Shown: positions 16,305-26,248, counted from the stretch's first letter. The stretch: 64,000 bases of DNA from Vreelandella songnenensis (GCF_003002925.1 NZ_PVTK01000010.1:1-64000), one strand, 5' to 3'. Notes: generated by a model from the sequence alone, not told the origin. Program-made: numbers and translations.

Positions 16305-17915
16305 ATGAGGCGTTTCCTTTGTCTGGGGCTTTTGTGCTGTCTACTGCTGGGCCTTGTGCCCCTGGCCGCGGCGCAACCCGAGCCCCGCTCCTCCAATACC
16401 GATACCGGCCATGCCCTGCTCGAAACCTTGGACGCGGATTCCTACCGCGACAAGGGCGAGGCGATCACTGCCCTTTTGCAAAGCGACGACGAACGTGCCC
16501 GTGAGTGGCTGCAGGCGCTGCTGGATGGCCGTCTGCAGCGCACGGACGACGGTAGGTTTGTGGTCGTGCTGGACAACAGCGGGCGCAACTGGCCTGTCGA
16601 AGACGCCCTGACCGGGGAGGCACTGGGTGAGATGTCGCGCCGTGATCTTGATCGTATCGGGATCAACAACGCGCTGCGCAATCAGCTTAGAAGCGCGATA
16701 GCTGTGGTGGATCTCTACTCGCCCAATGTCGAGCGGCGACGCAGCTCCGCTGACCGCCTGCTGGGCGAAGTGGACGAGGAGCTCTTTGACACTCTGACCC
16801 CGCTGATCGAGGAGGCCGAGGACGACTACGTGCGCCGGCGCCTGGCCCAGGCGGTGGCGATTTACCAAACCGAAAACGGTGAGATGGCAGGGGTCGAGGC
16901 GCTGTCCGGAAGCCTGCATCCGCGCGCCCGGGTCGCGCTTAATCGCGCTGCCAACGGCGACGACCCGGTCGTGGCGGACGCCGCCCGCGCAGCCCTTGCA
17001 AGCGTTGAGCAGAAACTCAAGATCAACCGCGGCGTCGAGACGCTCTATTTCGGCCTGAGCCTTGGCTCGGTGCTGGTGCTGGCAGCCATTGGCCTAGCCA
17101 TCACGTTCGGGGTGATGGGCGTGATCAACATGGCCCACGGCGAGCTGATGATGCTGGGCGCCTACACCACCTGGATGATGCAGCAGCTGTTGCCCGGCCA
17201 GCCGGGCCTCGCCCTGGTGCTCTCGATACCGGCGGGTTTTCTGGTGGCGGCGCTGGCGGGTATCGCCATCGAGCGCAGCGTCATTCAGTTTTTGAAAGGC
17301 CGCCCGCTGGAAACCCTGCTGGCGACTTTCGGCATCAGCCTGATCCTGCAGCAGTTGGTACGTACGGTAATTTCGCCGCTCAACCGCACGGTGATCACCC
17401 CGGAGTGGATGAGCGGGTCGCTGGTGATCAATGACGCCCTGTCGCTGACGCTCAATCGCATGTTCGTGCTCGGCTTTGCGCTGCTGGTTTTTGTCGGACT
17501 GATGCTGATCATGCGCCGCACGCGCCTGGGGCTCGAGGTGCGCGCCGTGACCCAGAACCGCGCCATGGCACGTTCCATGGGCATTCGCGCCACCCGGGTG
17601 GATATCCTGACCTTCGCACTCGGCTCCGGCGTGGCCGGGCTTGCGGGCGTTGCGCTTTCCCAGCTCACCAACGTGGGGCCAAACCTTGGCCAGAACTACA
17701 TCATCGATTCGTTCATGGTGGTGGTGTTTGGCGGCGTGGGCAATCTCTGGGGCACGCTGGTGGCGGGGCTGTCGCTTGGCGTAATCAACCAGATCCTCGA
17801 GCCCTGGGCGGGCGCGGTGCTGGCCAAGATCATCGTGCTGGTATTCATCATTCTGTTCATTCAAAAGCGCCCGCGGGGACTCTTCCCGCAGAAGGGCCGC
17901 GCGGCGGAGGGCTAA
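16305..17915 (+). CDS. urtB: Urea ABC transporter permease UrtB
   Basis: This 536-residue protein has the two-part design usual for UrtB: a signal peptide and periplasmic helical domain (about 1-245, repeats such as DYVRRRLAQAVAIYQTENG), then a LivH-type permease domain of about eight helices. The permease domain contains GLAITFGVMGVINMAHGELM, TFGISLILQQLVRT and RAVTQNRAMARSMGI. Length is normal for the family. It pairs with UrtC to form the membrane channel for urea. Confidence 0.95.
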   Translation: MRRFLCLGLLCCLLLGLVPLAAAQPEPRSSNTDTGHALLETLDADSYRDKGEAITALLQSDDERAREWLQALLDGRLQRTDDGRFVVVLDNSGRNWPVEDALTGEALGEMSRRDLDRIGINNALRNQLRSAIAVVDLYSPNVERRRSSADRLLGEVDEELFDTLTPLIEEAEDDYVRRRLAQAVAIYQTENGEMAGVEALSGSLHPRARVALNRAANGDDPVVADAARAALASVEQKLKINRGVETLYFGLSLGSVLVLAAIGLAITFGVMGVINMAHGELMMLGAYTTWMMQQLLPGQPGLALVLSIPAGFLVAALAGIAIERSVIQFLKGRPLETLLATFGISLILQQLVRTVISPLNRTVITPEWMSGSLVINDALSLTLNRMFVLGFALLVFVGLMLIMRRTRLGLEVRAVTQNRAMARSMGIRATRVDILTFALGSGVAGLAGVALSQLTNVGPNLGQNYIIDSFMVVVFGGVGNLWGTLVAGLSLGVINQILEPWAGAVLAKIIVLVFIILFIQKRPRGLFPQKGRAAEG

Positions 17916-17918
17916 GCG

Positions 17919-19064
17919 ATGTCGCAAGCAACTTCAAGCCGGTTCTGGCTGATCCGCCCATTTGGCGAACGCGCCACGCAAGTGTTTCTGGGCGTTTTGC
18001 TGGCCGCACTCGTGATCGTGACGGTGCTGCACGTGGCGGTGCCGCAGGGCAGCCCGCTGCACGTCAATGCCTACACGGTGAACCTGTTCGGCAAGTACTT
18101 GAGCTACGCGCTGCTGGCCGTGGCGGTGGACCTCGTCTGGGGGTATCTGGGCATTCTAAGCTTGGGTCACGGCGCGTTTTTCGCCATCGGCGGCTACGCC
18201 ATGGGCATGTACCTGATGCGCCAGATCGGCGACCGTGGCACCTATGGACACCCGGTGCTGCCGGACTTCATGGTGTTTCTCAACTGGGAGAGCCTGCCCT
18301 GGTACTGGCAAGGGTTCGACATGGCCTGGTTCGCCTTTGCCATGGTGCTGCTGGCGCCGGGGCTTTTAGCACTCGTGTTCGGCTTTCTGGCGTTCCGCTC
18401 ACGGGTGACCGGGGTGTATCTTTCGATCATCACTCAGGCGCTCACCTTTGCGCTGATGCTGGCGTTTTTCCGCAACGAGATGGGGTTTGGCGGCAACAAC
18501 GGCCTGACGGATTTTCGCGAGATTCTGGGTTTCAACCTGCGAAGCAGTGACACGCGCCTCGGCCTCTTTCTGGCGTCCGGGGTAGCGCTGGCGCTGGGCT
18601 ATCTTCTCTGCCGGGCCGTCGTGACCAGCAAGCTTGGCCGGGTGTGCGTGGCCACCCGCGATGCCGAGGCGCGCACGCGCTTCATTGGCTACCGGGTCGA
18701 GCGCTTTCAGCTCTTCGTGTTCGTGGTGTCTGCCATGCTCGCGGGTGTGGCCGGGGCGCTCTACGTGCCCCAGGTCGGCATCATCAACCCCAGCGAGTTC
18801 TCGCCGCTGTTTTCCATCGAGATCGTGCTGTGGGTGGCGCTTGGCGGGCGGGCCACGCTGTATGGCGCGGTGATCGGCGCGATTCTGGTCAACTACGCCA
18901 AGACCGTGTTCACCGGCGTGATGCCCGATGCCTGGCTTTTCGCTCTTGGCGGGCTCTTCGTGCTGGTCACTGTGCTGCTGCCCAAGGGCGTGGCGGGACT
19001 TTTGCATACGCGCCGCCGCGCGTCGATGTCTGACAAGACACCTCACAAGGAGGCTACCGCATGA
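17919..19064 (+). CDS. urtC: Urea ABC transporter permease UrtC
   Basis: This 381-residue LivM-type permease contains VDLVWGYLGILSLGHGAFFAIGG-type and RVTGVYLSIITQALTFALML segments, EMGFGGNNGLTDFREILGF and VATRDAEARTRFIGYRVERF. It starts three bases after urtB and its TGA overlaps the ATG of urtD (ATGA at 19061-19064), showing tight translational coupling. Confidence 0.95.
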   Translation: MSQATSSRFWLIRPFGERATQVFLGVLLAALVIVTVLHVAVPQGSPLHVNAYTVNLFGKYLSYALLAVAVDLVWGYLGILSLGHGAFFAIGGYAMGMYLMRQIGDRGTYGHPVLPDFMVFLNWESLPWYWQGFDMAWFAFAMVLLAPGLLALVFGFLAFRSRVTGVYLSIITQALTFALMLAFFRNEMGFGGNNGLTDFREILGFNLRSSDTRLGLFLASGVALALGYLLCRAVVTSKLGRVCVATRDAEARTRFIGYRVERFQLFVFVVSAMLAGVAGALYVPQVGIINPSEFSPLFSIEIVLWVALGGRATLYGAVIGAILVNYAKTVFTGVMPDAWLFALGGLFVLVTVLLPKGVAGLLHTRRRASMSDKTPHKEATA

Positions 19065-19897
19065 GCTTGCTGCAATCGCTCCAGGCGCGCGACCGGGTGT
19101 TTGATTTCATGGCCCCCGCCGCCTCCCGGGTGGACGTACGCCACGGCCCGATTCTGTATATGGAAGATGTCACGGTCAGCTTTGACGGCTTCAAGGCGAT
19201 CAACAAGTTGAACCTGACCATCGATGACGGCGAGCTGCGCTGTATTATCGGCCCCAACGGGGCCGGTAAAACCACCATGATGGATATCATCACCGGCAAG
19301 ACCCGGCCCACCGAAGGCAGCGTGTGGTTCGGCAGCCGCCATAACCTGCTGCAGATGAACGAACCAGAGATCGCAAGCTTGGGCATTGGCCGCAAGTTCC
19401 AGAAACCCACGGTGTTCGAGGCGCTCAGCGTGTTCGAGAACCTGGAGCTTGCCATGGCCGCCGACAAGCGCATCTTCCCCACGCTGACCGCGCGCATGAC
19501 CGGCGAGATCAAGGACCGCATCGAGGAAGTGCTGGAAACCATCGGCCTGACCGGGCTTCGCTTTCAGCTCGCGGGGATACTCTCCCACGGCCAAAAACAG
19601 TGGCTGGAGATCGGCATGCTGTTGATGCAGCGCCCGCGCCTGCTGTTGGTCGATGAGCCCGTCGCCGGGATGACCGAGCAGGAGATGGAGCGCACCGGGG
19701 AGCTTCTGACGAGCCTTGCCGGTAAGCAATCGGTGGTCGTGGTCGAACACGACATGGGCTTCGTGCGCTCCATCGCCCGCAAGGTCACCGTGCTCCACCA
19801 AGGCAGCGTGCTGGCCGAGGGCAGCATGAACGAAGTGTCCAACGACCCGAACGTCGTCGAGGTCTATCTGGGCGCCGATGACGAGGAGATCGCTTGA
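19061..19897 (+). CDS. urtD: Urea ABC transporter ATP-binding protein UrtD
   Basis: This 278-residue ATPase of the LivG type has Walker A GPNGAGKTT (about residue 65), signature LSHGQKQWLEIG in place of LSGGQ, Walker B LLLVDEPVAGM and the switch His in VVVEHDM. The N-terminal extension of about 30 residues before the nucleotide-binding domain is usual for UrtD. It overlaps urtC by four bases and urtE by one. Confidence 0.95.
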   Translation: MSLLQSLQARDRVFDFMAPAASRVDVRHGPILYMEDVTVSFDGFKAINKLNLTIDDGELRCIIGPNGAGKTTMMDIITGKTRPTEGSVWFGSRHNLLQMNEPEIASLGIGRKFQKPTVFEALSVFENLELAMAADKRIFPTLTARMTGEIKDRIEEVLETIGLTGLRFQLAGILSHGQKQWLEIGMLLMQRPRLLLVDEPVAGMTEQEMERTGELLTSLAGKQSVVVVEHDMGFVRSIARKVTVLHQGSVLAEGSMNEVSNDPNVVEVYLGADDEEIA

Positions 19898-20604
19898 TGC
19901 TGACCATCGAAAAGCTCAACCAGTTCTACGGGGAAAGTCACACGCTGTGGGATCTGGACCTGGACGTACCCAAAGGCCAGTGCACCTGCGTGATGGGCCG
20001 CAATGGGGTGGGTAAAACCACGCTGATGAAAGCCATCATGGGCGAAGTCGCGGTCAAGAGCGGCCAGCTGCGCTACCAGGGCGATGGCAGCGAGATCGAG
20101 CTCACCAAAAAAGCTGTGGAAGCGCGCTCGCGCATGGGCATCGGGTTTGTGCCCCAGGGGCGACAGATTTTTCCGCTGCTAACGGTGGAGGAGAACCTGC
20201 GCACCGGGCTTGCCGCCCGGGGCGATGGGCTGAAAAAAATCCCCGAGCGCATCTACGAGCTGTTTCCAGTGCTTAAAGAAATGAAGCACCGCCGTGGCGG
20301 CGACCTCTCCGGCGGCCAGCAACAACAGCTCGCCATCGGCCGCGCGTTGGTGATCGAGCCGAAGCTATTGATTCTGGACGAGCCGGGCGAGGGCATTCAG
20401 CCCAATATCGTCACCCAGATCGGCCAGGTGATCCGCCAGCTGATCGAGGAGGACGGCCTGACAGTGCTGCTCGTCGAGCAGAAACTGCCGTTTGCGCGCA
20501 AATACGCCGACCGCTTCGTGATCATGGACCGCGGCCGCCCGGTGGCCAAGGGTGATATCAGCGAACTCTCCAACGAGCTGATCAAACAGCATTTGACGGT
20601 TTGA
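19897..20604 (+). CDS. urtE: Urea ABC transporter ATP-binding protein UrtE
   Basis: This 235-residue LivF-type ATPase has Walker A GRNGVGKTT, signature LSGGQQQQLAIGRAL, Walker B LLILDEPGEGI and LLVEQKLPFARKYADRF. The start is ATG 19897, sharing one base with the urtD stop (TGATG) and preceded by GAGGAG at 19883-19888; the TTG one codon earlier is less likely. Last gene of the urea importer operon. Confidence 0.95.
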   Translation: MLTIEKLNQFYGESHTLWDLDLDVPKGQCTCVMGRNGVGKTTLMKAIMGEVAVKSGQLRYQGDGSEIELTKKAVEARSRMGIGFVPQGRQIFPLLTVEENLRTGLAARGDGLKKIPERIYELFPVLKEMKHRRGGDLSGGQQQQLAIGRALVIEPKLLILDEPGEGIQPNIVTQIGQVIRQLIEEDGLTVLLVEQKLPFARKYADRFVIMDRGRPVAKGDISELSNELIKQHLTV

Positions 20605-20884
20605 GTTATCCACACCCGGTTGTATCAGCTCAAAAGCAGTAGCCACTTATCAAACGATGGTGAGGCATACTTAGGCGCTGGCGTGATTATCTATACACGC
20701 GCTATATGCCGAAGTTGTCCAGCCAGCGGCGGATAAATGCCCTGCCATTCATCGCCATTGCTGCTTTTAAATGGTGCAGAAGAGTCTTTGGATGATCTTT
20801 TTTGGTGCGTTTTGAAAGCGCGTATTTTGCTTATAGCCTGGCTATAACGACTTTCGGGTGCATTGTTGATGCCTTTCACCATTT
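20605..20884. other. Intergenic region between urtE and ureD
   Basis: There is no gene here. A perfect palindrome TTATAGCC-T-GGCTATAA lies at 20831-20847, and a smaller GCAT-N5-ATGC repeat at 20860-20872, both just upstream of the sigma-54 promoter of ureD, so they are possible activator sites. I see no clear terminator for urtE, so read-through into the urease genes is possible. Confidence 0.45.
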
Positions 20885-20900
20885 TGGCGCATTAATTGCA
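20885..20900 (+). promoter_or_regulatory. Sigma-54 promoter (-24/-12) of the urease operon
   Basis: TGGCGCATTAATTGCA has GG and GC separated by ten bases and the TTGCA -12 element. It ends 43 bases before ureD and uses the same hexamers as the promoter before urtA. This points to joint nitrogen control of urea uptake and hydrolysis. Confidence 0.8.
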
Positions 20901-20943
20901 TTTATCGGTGAATGACTCCGTTAACTGAACAAGCGAAAGCTCT

Positions 20944-21828
20944 ATGACCCATTGCGATAGCGCGCTACCGTTCACGGATTCTGGCCACCGCTTTGACGAC
21001 CAGCGCCGCTGGGCGGCGTCATTAGGCCTGCGGTTTGCCCGGCGCGACGGCGTGACGCGGCTGACTCAGGCGCGCCACCAGGGGCCGCTTCGCGTGCAGC
21101 GCCCGTTTTACCCGGAAGGGCGTGCGGGCGCCTGCCATGTCTACGTGCTGCACCCGCCTGGCGGCCTGGTGAGTGGTGATGCCCTGACCGTGAGCGCGCA
21201 CATCGAGCGCGGCGCCCACGCGCTGCTCACTACGCCCGCCGCCAACAAGCTCTATAAGGCGGATAGCCAAGGCGTGGCCTGGGCCCAGCACACCGAGCTC
21301 AGCGTGGAAGATGGCGGCGTGCTCGAGTGGCTGCCCCAGGAAACCATCGCCTTTGATGGCTCCCGGGGCGAGCAGCGTACCCATATTGCACTTTTTGGTG
21401 CGGCCAGGTGTCTGGGCTGGGAAATCATGGCCCTGGGCCGCCCGGCAAGCGCCTTGCCGTTTGCCTCCGGGCGCATCGAGCAGCACTTTCGCCTGACGCT
21501 GGATGGCAGGCCCTTGTGGCTCGAGCGCCAGCCGCTGGACCCCTTGCACCCGCGCTTCATCGGCCGCTGGGGCCAGGGCGGCGCCACGGTGCAGGCCACG
21601 CTCTGGGCCGTAGGCTTTAAGGATGCGGCAGATGCCGTCGGGGCACTGCGCGCGGCACTGCCGGACACCCCGCGCTGGGCGGTCACGGTGCGCCAGGGCG
21701 TGTTGCTGCTTCGCTACCTGGGCCACTGCCGAAATGAAGCCTGGGCCCTTTGCGAGCAGGCCTGGGGCCTTCTTCGCCCGCGGCTTATCGAGTGCGAGGC
21801 CCACACGCCGCGCATCTGGTTAACCTAA
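20944..21828 (+). CDS. ureD: Urease accessory protein UreD
   Basis: This 294-residue protein of the UreD/UreH family carries YPEGRAGACHVYVLHPPGGLVSGD-type and TTPAANKLYKA motifs, EWLPQETIAFDGS and RYLGHCRNEAW. UreD scaffolds UreF and UreG on apo-urease during assembly of the dinuclear nickel centre. First gene of ureDABCEFG, directly behind a sigma-54 promoter. Confidence 0.95.
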   Translation: MTHCDSALPFTDSGHRFDDQRRWAASLGLRFARRDGVTRLTQARHQGPLRVQRPFYPEGRAGACHVYVLHPPGGLVSGDALTVSAHIERGAHALLTTPAANKLYKADSQGVAWAQHTELSVEDGGVLEWLPQETIAFDGSRGEQRTHIALFGAARCLGWEIMALGRPASALPFASGRIEQHFRLTLDGRPLWLERQPLDPLHPRFIGRWGQGGATVQATLWAVGFKDAADAVGALRAALPDTPRWAVTVRQGVLLLRYLGHCRNEAWALCEQAWGLLRPRLIECEAHTPRIWLT

Positions 21829-21851
21829 AGAACGCTTGATGGAGATGCCCC

Positions 21852-22154
21852 ATGGAATTGACCCCACGCGATAAAGACAAGCTTTTGCTGTTCTCCGCCG
21901 CGCAGCTGGCCGAGCGTAGAAAGGCGCGCGGCTTGAAGCTCAACTACCCGGAAGCCGTGGCGCTGATCAGTTTCGAGATCATCGAAGGCGCTCGGGATGG
22001 CAAGAGCGTGGCGGAGCTGATGAGCTTCGGCCGCGAGATTCTAGGCCGCGATGACGTGATGGAAGGCGTGGCGGAAATGGTCGACGAGGTACAGGTCGAG
22101 GCCACGTTCCCGGATGGCACCAAGCTGGTCACCGTGCATACGCCGATCAACTAG
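21852..22154 (+). CDS. ureA: Urease gamma subunit UreA
   Basis: This 100-residue protein is colinear with bacterial urease gamma subunits: [58 protein letters not shown] and the VTVHTPI end. Cytoplasmic structural subunit of urease. It lies 23 bases after ureD and 19 before ureB. Confidence 0.97.
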   Translation: MELTPRDKDKLLLFSAAQLAERRKARGLKLNYPEAVALISFEIIEGARDGKSVAELMSFGREILGRDDVMEGVAEMVDEVQVEATFPDGTKLVTVHTPIN

Positions 22155-22173
22155 CCGTTAACAGGAGGGCGCC

Positions 22174-22500
22174 ATGCCCATGATCCCAGGACAGTATCAG
22201 TTGAAAGAGGGCGAGATCGAGCTGTGCGCGGGCCGCGAGCGCATCACCGTGGCAGTCGCCAACACCGGCGACCGGCCGATCCAGCTGGGCTCTCACTACC
22301 ATTTTGCCGAGGCCAACCCGGCGCTTGAGTTCGATCGCGCCAAAACCCGCGGTTATCGGCTCGATGTGGCCGCCGGCACGGCGATCCGCTTCGAGCCGGG
22401 CCAGACCCGTGAAGTCACGCTGATTCCCTTTGTCGGCAAGCGGGAAATCTACGGCTTTCGCGGTGACGTGATGGGCAAACTGGACGGAGATGAGCAATGA
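22174..22500 (+). CDS. ureB: Urease beta subunit UreB
   Basis: This 108-residue protein matches urease beta subunits: MIPGQYQL at the start, [36 protein letters not shown] and [11 protein letters not shown]. The TGA overlaps the ATG of ureC by four bases, so the two are probably translated in a coupled way. Structural subunit of the (alpha beta gamma)3 enzyme. Confidence 0.97.
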   Translation: MPMIPGQYQLKEGEIELCAGRERITVAVANTGDRPIQLGSHYHFAEANPALEFDRAKTRGYRLDVAAGTAIRFEPGQTREVTLIPFVGKREIYGFRGDVMGKLDGDEQ

Positions 22501-24212
22501 AATCGGCTAACCGAATCAGTCGGCAGGCCTACGCCGATATGTACGGCCCCACGGTAGGCGACCGCGTGCGCCTGGGCGACACCGAGCTCTGGATCGAGGT
22601 CGAAAGCGACGCCACCCACTATGGCGAGGAAGTGAAATTCGGCGGCGGCAAGGTGATCCGCGATGGCCAGGGCCAGAGCCAGCGCGTCGATTCCGCGGTG
22701 ATGGATACCGTCATCACCAACGCGCTGATTCTCGACTGGTGGGGCATCGTCAAGGCGGATGTCGGCCTGCAAGCCGGGCGCATCGCCGCCATCGGCAAGG
22801 CGGGCAACTCGGATACCCAGCCGAAGGTGGATATCGTCATCGGCCCGGGTACCGAGATCATCGCCGGTGAAGGCAAGATTCTTACCGCCGGCGGCATCGA
22901 CGCCCACATTCACTTCATCTGCCCCCAGCAGGTGGAAGAGGCGCTGATGAGCGGTGTGACCACCATGCTCGGCGGCGGCACTGGCCCCGCCACCGGCTCG
23001 AACGCTACCACCTGTACGCCCGGCGCCTGGCATATCGGCAAGATGCTCCAGGCGGTGGACGATCTGCCCATGAACATCGGCCTGCTCGGCAAGGGCAACG
23101 CCAGCCTGCCGGAAGGGCTGGAAGCCCAGCTCGACGCCGGGGCGATGGGGCTCAAGCTTCACGAAGACTGGGGCACCACGCCGGCGTCCATCGACAACTG
23201 CCTGAGCGTGGCGGAGAAGTACGATGTGCAGATCGCGATCCATACCGACACACTGAATGAATCCGGCTTCGTCGAGGACACGCTCGCGGCGTTCAAGGAG
23301 CGCGGCATTCACACCTACCACACTGAAGGTGCCGGCGGCGGTCACGCCCCGGATATCCTCACCGCCTGCTCGAAAGCGTACGTGCTGCCGTCCTCCACCA
23401 ATCCGACGCGCCCCTACACGGTGAACACCATCGACGAGCATCTGGATATGCTGATGGTCTGCCACCACCTGGACCCGAATATTCCCGAGGACGTCGCCTT
23501 TGCCGACTCACGCATTCGCCGGGAAACCATCGCCGCGGAAGACATCCTGCATGATCTGGGCGTGATCTCGATGATCGCCTCGGACTCCCAGGCCATGGGC
23601 CGGGTGGGCGAGGTGGTCTGCCGCACCTGGCAGACCGCGCACAAGATGAAGGTGCAGCGCGGCCTGCTGCCGGAAGACGAAGCGCTGGGTGCCGACAACC
23701 TGCGCGCCAAGCGCTACATCGCCAAGTACACCATCAATCCGGCGATTACCCACGGGATCAGTCACGAAGTGGGGTCTATCGAGGTGGGCAAGCTGGCCGA
23801 TCTGGTGCTCTGGAAGCCGGCGTTTTTCGGCGTGAAGCCCTCGCTGATCTTGAAGGGCGGGATGATCGCCGCGGCCCCCATGGGCGACCCCAACGCCTCG
23901 ATCCCCACGCCTCAGCCGGTGCACTACCGGCACATGTTCGGCGCCTTTGGCCGCGCGGCGAGCCAGACCCGGCTCAACTTTGTCAGCCAAGCCGCCATCG
24001 ATGCGGGAATCAAGGAGCGCCTGGGGCTGCAGAGTGAGTTATCGGCGTGCAAGAACGTGCGCGGGGTGCGCAAGAAGGACATGAAGCTCAACGACGGCTG
24101 CCCGGAACTGACCGTGGACCCGCAGACCTATGAAGTGCGCTGCGATGGCGAGCTTCTGACCTGCGAACCCGCCACGGAGCTTCCGCTGGCTCAGCGATAT
24201 CACTTGTTTTGA
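22497..24212 (+). CDS. ureC: Urease alpha (catalytic) subunit UreC
   Basis: This 571-residue enzyme hydrolyses urea to ammonia and carbamate. The nickel-bridging carbamylated lysine is Lys220 in [21 protein letters not shown] supplies the first histidine pair, [14 protein letters not shown] and [16 protein letters not shown] further ligands, and MVCHHLDP the mobile-flap histidine. All active-site blocks are intact and the length is normal. Ammonia production probably serves nitrogen assimilation, given the sigma-54 promoter and the linked urt genes. Confidence 0.98.
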   Translation: MKSANRISRQAYADMYGPTVGDRVRLGDTELWIEVESDATHYGEEVKFGGGKVIRDGQGQSQRVDSAVMDTVITNALILDWWGIVKADVGLQAGRIAAIGKAGNSDTQPKVDIVIGPGTEIIAGEGKILTAGGIDAHIHFICPQQVEEALMSGVTTMLGGGTGPATGSNATTCTPGAWHIGKMLQAVDDLPMNIGLLGKGNASLPEGLEAQLDAGAMGLKLHEDWGTTPASIDNCLSVAEKYDVQIAIHTDTLNESGFVEDTLAAFKERGIHTYHTEGAGGGHAPDILTACSKAYVLPSSTNPTRPYTVNTIDEHLDMLMVCHHLDPNIPEDVAFADSRIRRETIAAEDILHDLGVISMIASDSQAMGRVGEVVCRTWQTAHKMKVQRGLLPEDEALGADNLRAKRYIAKYTINPAITHGISHEVGSIEVGKLADLVLWKPAFFGVKPSLILKGGMIAAAPMGDPNASIPTPQPVHYRHMFGAFGRAASQTRLNFVSQAAIDAGIKERLGLQSELSACKNVRGVRKKDMKLNDGCPELTVDPQTYEVRCDGELLTCEPATELPLAQRYHLF

Positions 24213-24236
24213 CGAAGGTTCTTCAGCTTGGAAGCG

Positions 24237-24331
24237 CCGGGGGTAGACCTACGAGAGGGCGCTGTGAATACCTCCCTGTACGCTACTTTTGCCATCCATG
24301 GCAAAAGACCCTCTCTACGGTCTACCCCCGG
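24237..24331 (+). repeat. Structured palindromic element between ureC and ureE
   Basis: Two 23-base arms (24237-24259 and 24309-24331) form a long inverted repeat beginning CCGGGGGTAGACC and ending GGTCTACCCCCGG, with only a few internal mismatches. The enclosed segment holds a second perfect hairpin, CTTTTGCCAT-CC-ATGGCAAAAG (24286-24307). This nested design resembles dispersed intergenic palindromes of the REP/BIME or MITE kind. In the mRNA it could stabilise the ureDABC part or reduce ureEFG expression. Confidence 0.6.
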
Positions 24332-24363
24332 CTCAGCCAGACAATTTTCGAAGGAAGCGAATC

Positions 24364-24858
24364 ATGCTGAAACTGATAGAACGGCTAGGCCCGATAGACG
24401 AGAGTACGGCCAGCGACACGCTCACGCTGCCCTTCGAGCTGCGCATCCGTGGGCGCCTGAAGGCCGAAAGCGATAGCGGCCAAGCGCTGGGGTTGTTTCT
24501 CGACCGCGGCCCGGTGCTGAGAAGCGGCGAAGGCCTGAAAGCTGAAAGCGGCGAGGTGATTCGCGTGTGTGCCGCCATCGAGCCGGTGGTGACCGCGCGC
24601 ATTGCGCCGGGTCTTTCGCTTGCGCGGCTGGCCTACCACCTGGGCAACCGCCATGTACAGCTGGCGCTGGGTGAAGACGCGCGCGGCGGCTGGGTGCGCT
24701 TCCCGCCAGACCACGTGCTGGAGGAGCTTGCCGTGCTGCTGGGCGCCGAACTCGAGCACCACAACGCCACCTTCGACCCGGAGCCGGGTGCCTATAATCA
24801 GGTGGGCGGCCATGGCCACCACCACGCCCATGACCACGTTCATGACCATGAGCACTGA
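24364..24858 (+). CDS. ureE: Urease accessory protein UreE (nickel chaperone)
   Basis: This 164-residue protein has an N-terminal UreE domain (LTLPFELRIRGRLKAES, GLFLDRGPVLRSGEGL), a metal-binding C-terminal domain (ARLAYHLGNRHVQLAL) and a histidine/aspartate-rich tail ([17 protein letters not shown]) able to bind several Ni(II) ions. ATG 24364 follows a GAAGGAAG site. It delivers nickel to the UreDFG-urease complex. Its 3' end overlaps ureF by 11 bases. Confidence 0.95.
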   Translation: MLKLIERLGPIDESTASDTLTLPFELRIRGRLKAESDSGQALGLFLDRGPVLRSGEGLKAESGEVIRVCAAIEPVVTARIAPGLSLARLAYHLGNRHVQLALGEDARGGWVRFPPDHVLEELAVLLGAELEHHNATFDPEPGAYNQVGGHGHHHAHDHVHDHEH

Positions 24859-25531
24859 CGCGCAGAATGACCTGGCACTTCTGGGGTTGATGCAGCTGGT
24901 CAGCCCCGCGCTGCCCATCGGCGCCTTTGCGTTTTCCCAAGGGCTCGAGAGTGCCTTCGAGCTTGGCTGGGTGCGCGATGAGGAGAGCCTGACCGAGTGG
25001 CTTTCCGGCGTGCTGGAAGATGGCCTGACCCGCTGCGAGCTGCCGGTAATCGCAAGGCTTTACCGCGCGTTCGAGCACGGTGACCGCACCGCCGTTGCCG
25101 AGTGGGACACGTGGCTGGCGGCCAACCGGGAAACGGCCGAGCTTGCTGCTGAGGACAGCCGCCTCGGGGCATCCCTCAAGCGGCTATTGGGGAGCCTTGA
25201 GCTTCTGCCAGAAGGCGAGCTGCTTCCCGCGTCGGCAGGTTACGTAACACTTTTCTCTTACACCGCCTTTACACGTAGCGTAAGCCCGCGCCAGGCGCTG
25301 CTCGGCTTTGGCTGGGCGTGGCTCGAGAACCAGCTGGCGGTGGCCTGCAAGGCGCTGCCGCTGGGCCACACCAGCGCGCAGCGCATCATCGAGCGACTGC
25401 GTCCTGCGCTTTCATGCGCTGTGGATGAAGCGCTGGCGCTGGAAGACGCTGCACTTGGCCCCGTGCTGCCGGGCCTGGCGCTGGCCAGTGCGCTGCACGA
25501 AACCCAGTATTCACGACTGTTCAGAAGTTGA
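24848..25531 (+). CDS. ureF: Urease accessory protein UreF
   Basis: This protein of about 227 residues has the UreF motifs [21 protein letters not shown] at its N-terminus and [21 protein letters not shown] near residue 155. UreF bridges UreD and UreG. The start is set at ATG 24848 within the histidine-rich 3' end of ureE; ATG 24842 is a close alternative. No separate Shine-Dalgarno site is evident, so translation is probably coupled to ureE. Confidence 0.92.
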   Translation: MSTDAQNDLALLGLMQLVSPALPIGAFAFSQGLESAFELGWVRDEESLTEWLSGVLEDGLTRCELPVIARLYRAFEHGDRTAVAEWDTWLAANRETAELAAEDSRLGASLKRLLGSLELLPEGELLPASAGYVTLFSYTAFTRSVSPRQALLGFGWAWLENQLAVACKALPLGHTSAQRIIERLRPALSCAVDEALALEDAALGPVLPGLALASALHETQYSRLFRS

Positions 25532-25568
25532 TCACAGCCGCTATTTCGACGTTGATGAGGAACGACAC

Positions 25569-26204
25569 ATGACGCACTGTTTACGTATTGGCGTGGGTGG
25601 CCCGGTGGGCTCCGGCAAGACCGCGCTCTTGAAGCAGCTCTGCCTGGCGCTGCGCGAGCATTACGATATCGCCGTGGTGACCAACGATATCTACACCCGC
25701 GAGGACGCCGACTTCCTGCTCAAGCACGATGCCCTGCCGGCTGACCGCATTCTGGGCGTGGAAACCGGCGGCTGCCCGCACACCGCGATCCGCGAAGACG
25801 CCTCGATGAACCTGGCGGCGATCGATGAGCTGCATGGGCGCCATCCGGGGCTTGAGCTGGTGCTGGTGGAGTCCGGCGGCGATAACCTCTCGGCCACGTT
25901 CAGTCCCGAGCTTTCGGATCTGACGCTCTACGTGATCGATGTCTCCGCCGGCGACAAGATTCCGCGCAAGGGCGGGCCGGGTATCACCAAGTCGGATCTG
26001 CTGATCATCAACAAGATCGACATTGCCGAGCAGGTGCATGCATCCCTGGACGTGATGGCGCGAGACTCGAAAAAGATGCGCGGCGAACGACCGTTCGTGT
26101 TTACCAATCTGTATGATGGGGTAGGGCTTGAGGAGATCATCCGCTTCATTCTCGATAAAGGGATGCTGGAGGAGCGGCGTCCGCAAGTGACTGAACCGTC
26201 GTAA
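25569..26204 (+). CDS. ureG: Urease accessory GTPase UreG
   Basis: This 211-residue SIMIBI-class GTPase has P-loop [14 protein letters not shown] near the N-terminus, [14 protein letters not shown], the metal-site CPH within [31 protein letters not shown] and [12 protein letters not shown] hydrolysis drives nickel insertion into urease. Start ATG 25569; the upstream continuation of the frame is out-of-frame ureF sequence. Last gene of the urease operon. Confidence 0.96.
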   Translation: MTHCLRIGVGGPVGSGKTALLKQLCLALREHYDIAVVTNDIYTREDADFLLKHDALPADRILGVETGGCPHTAIREDASMNLAAIDELHGRHPGLELVLVESGGDNLSATFSPELSDLTLYVIDVSAGDKIPRKGGPGITKSDLLIINKIDIAEQVHASLDVMARDSKKMRGERPFVFTNLYDGVGLEEIIRFILDKGMLEERRPQVTEPS

Positions 26205-26211
26205 ATAAAAA

Positions 26212-26248
26212 GGCTGCCATGACCAGGCGGAAAAAGGTCAGGGCAGCC
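26212..26248. terminator. Hairpin downstream of ureG
   Basis: A 13-base inverted repeat with one mismatch (GGCTGCCATGACC/GGTCAGGGCAGCC) begins seven bases past the ureG stop. It has A-tracts on both sides, giving a U-tract only for minus-strand transcripts. It may therefore stop antisense transcription or protect the urease mRNA end. Confidence 0.55.

Noticed and set aside
20691-20882. A 63-codon minus-strand open frame in the urtE-ureD gap
   Set aside because: No recognisable domain, and it would end up antisense to the urease promoter region; treated as chance.
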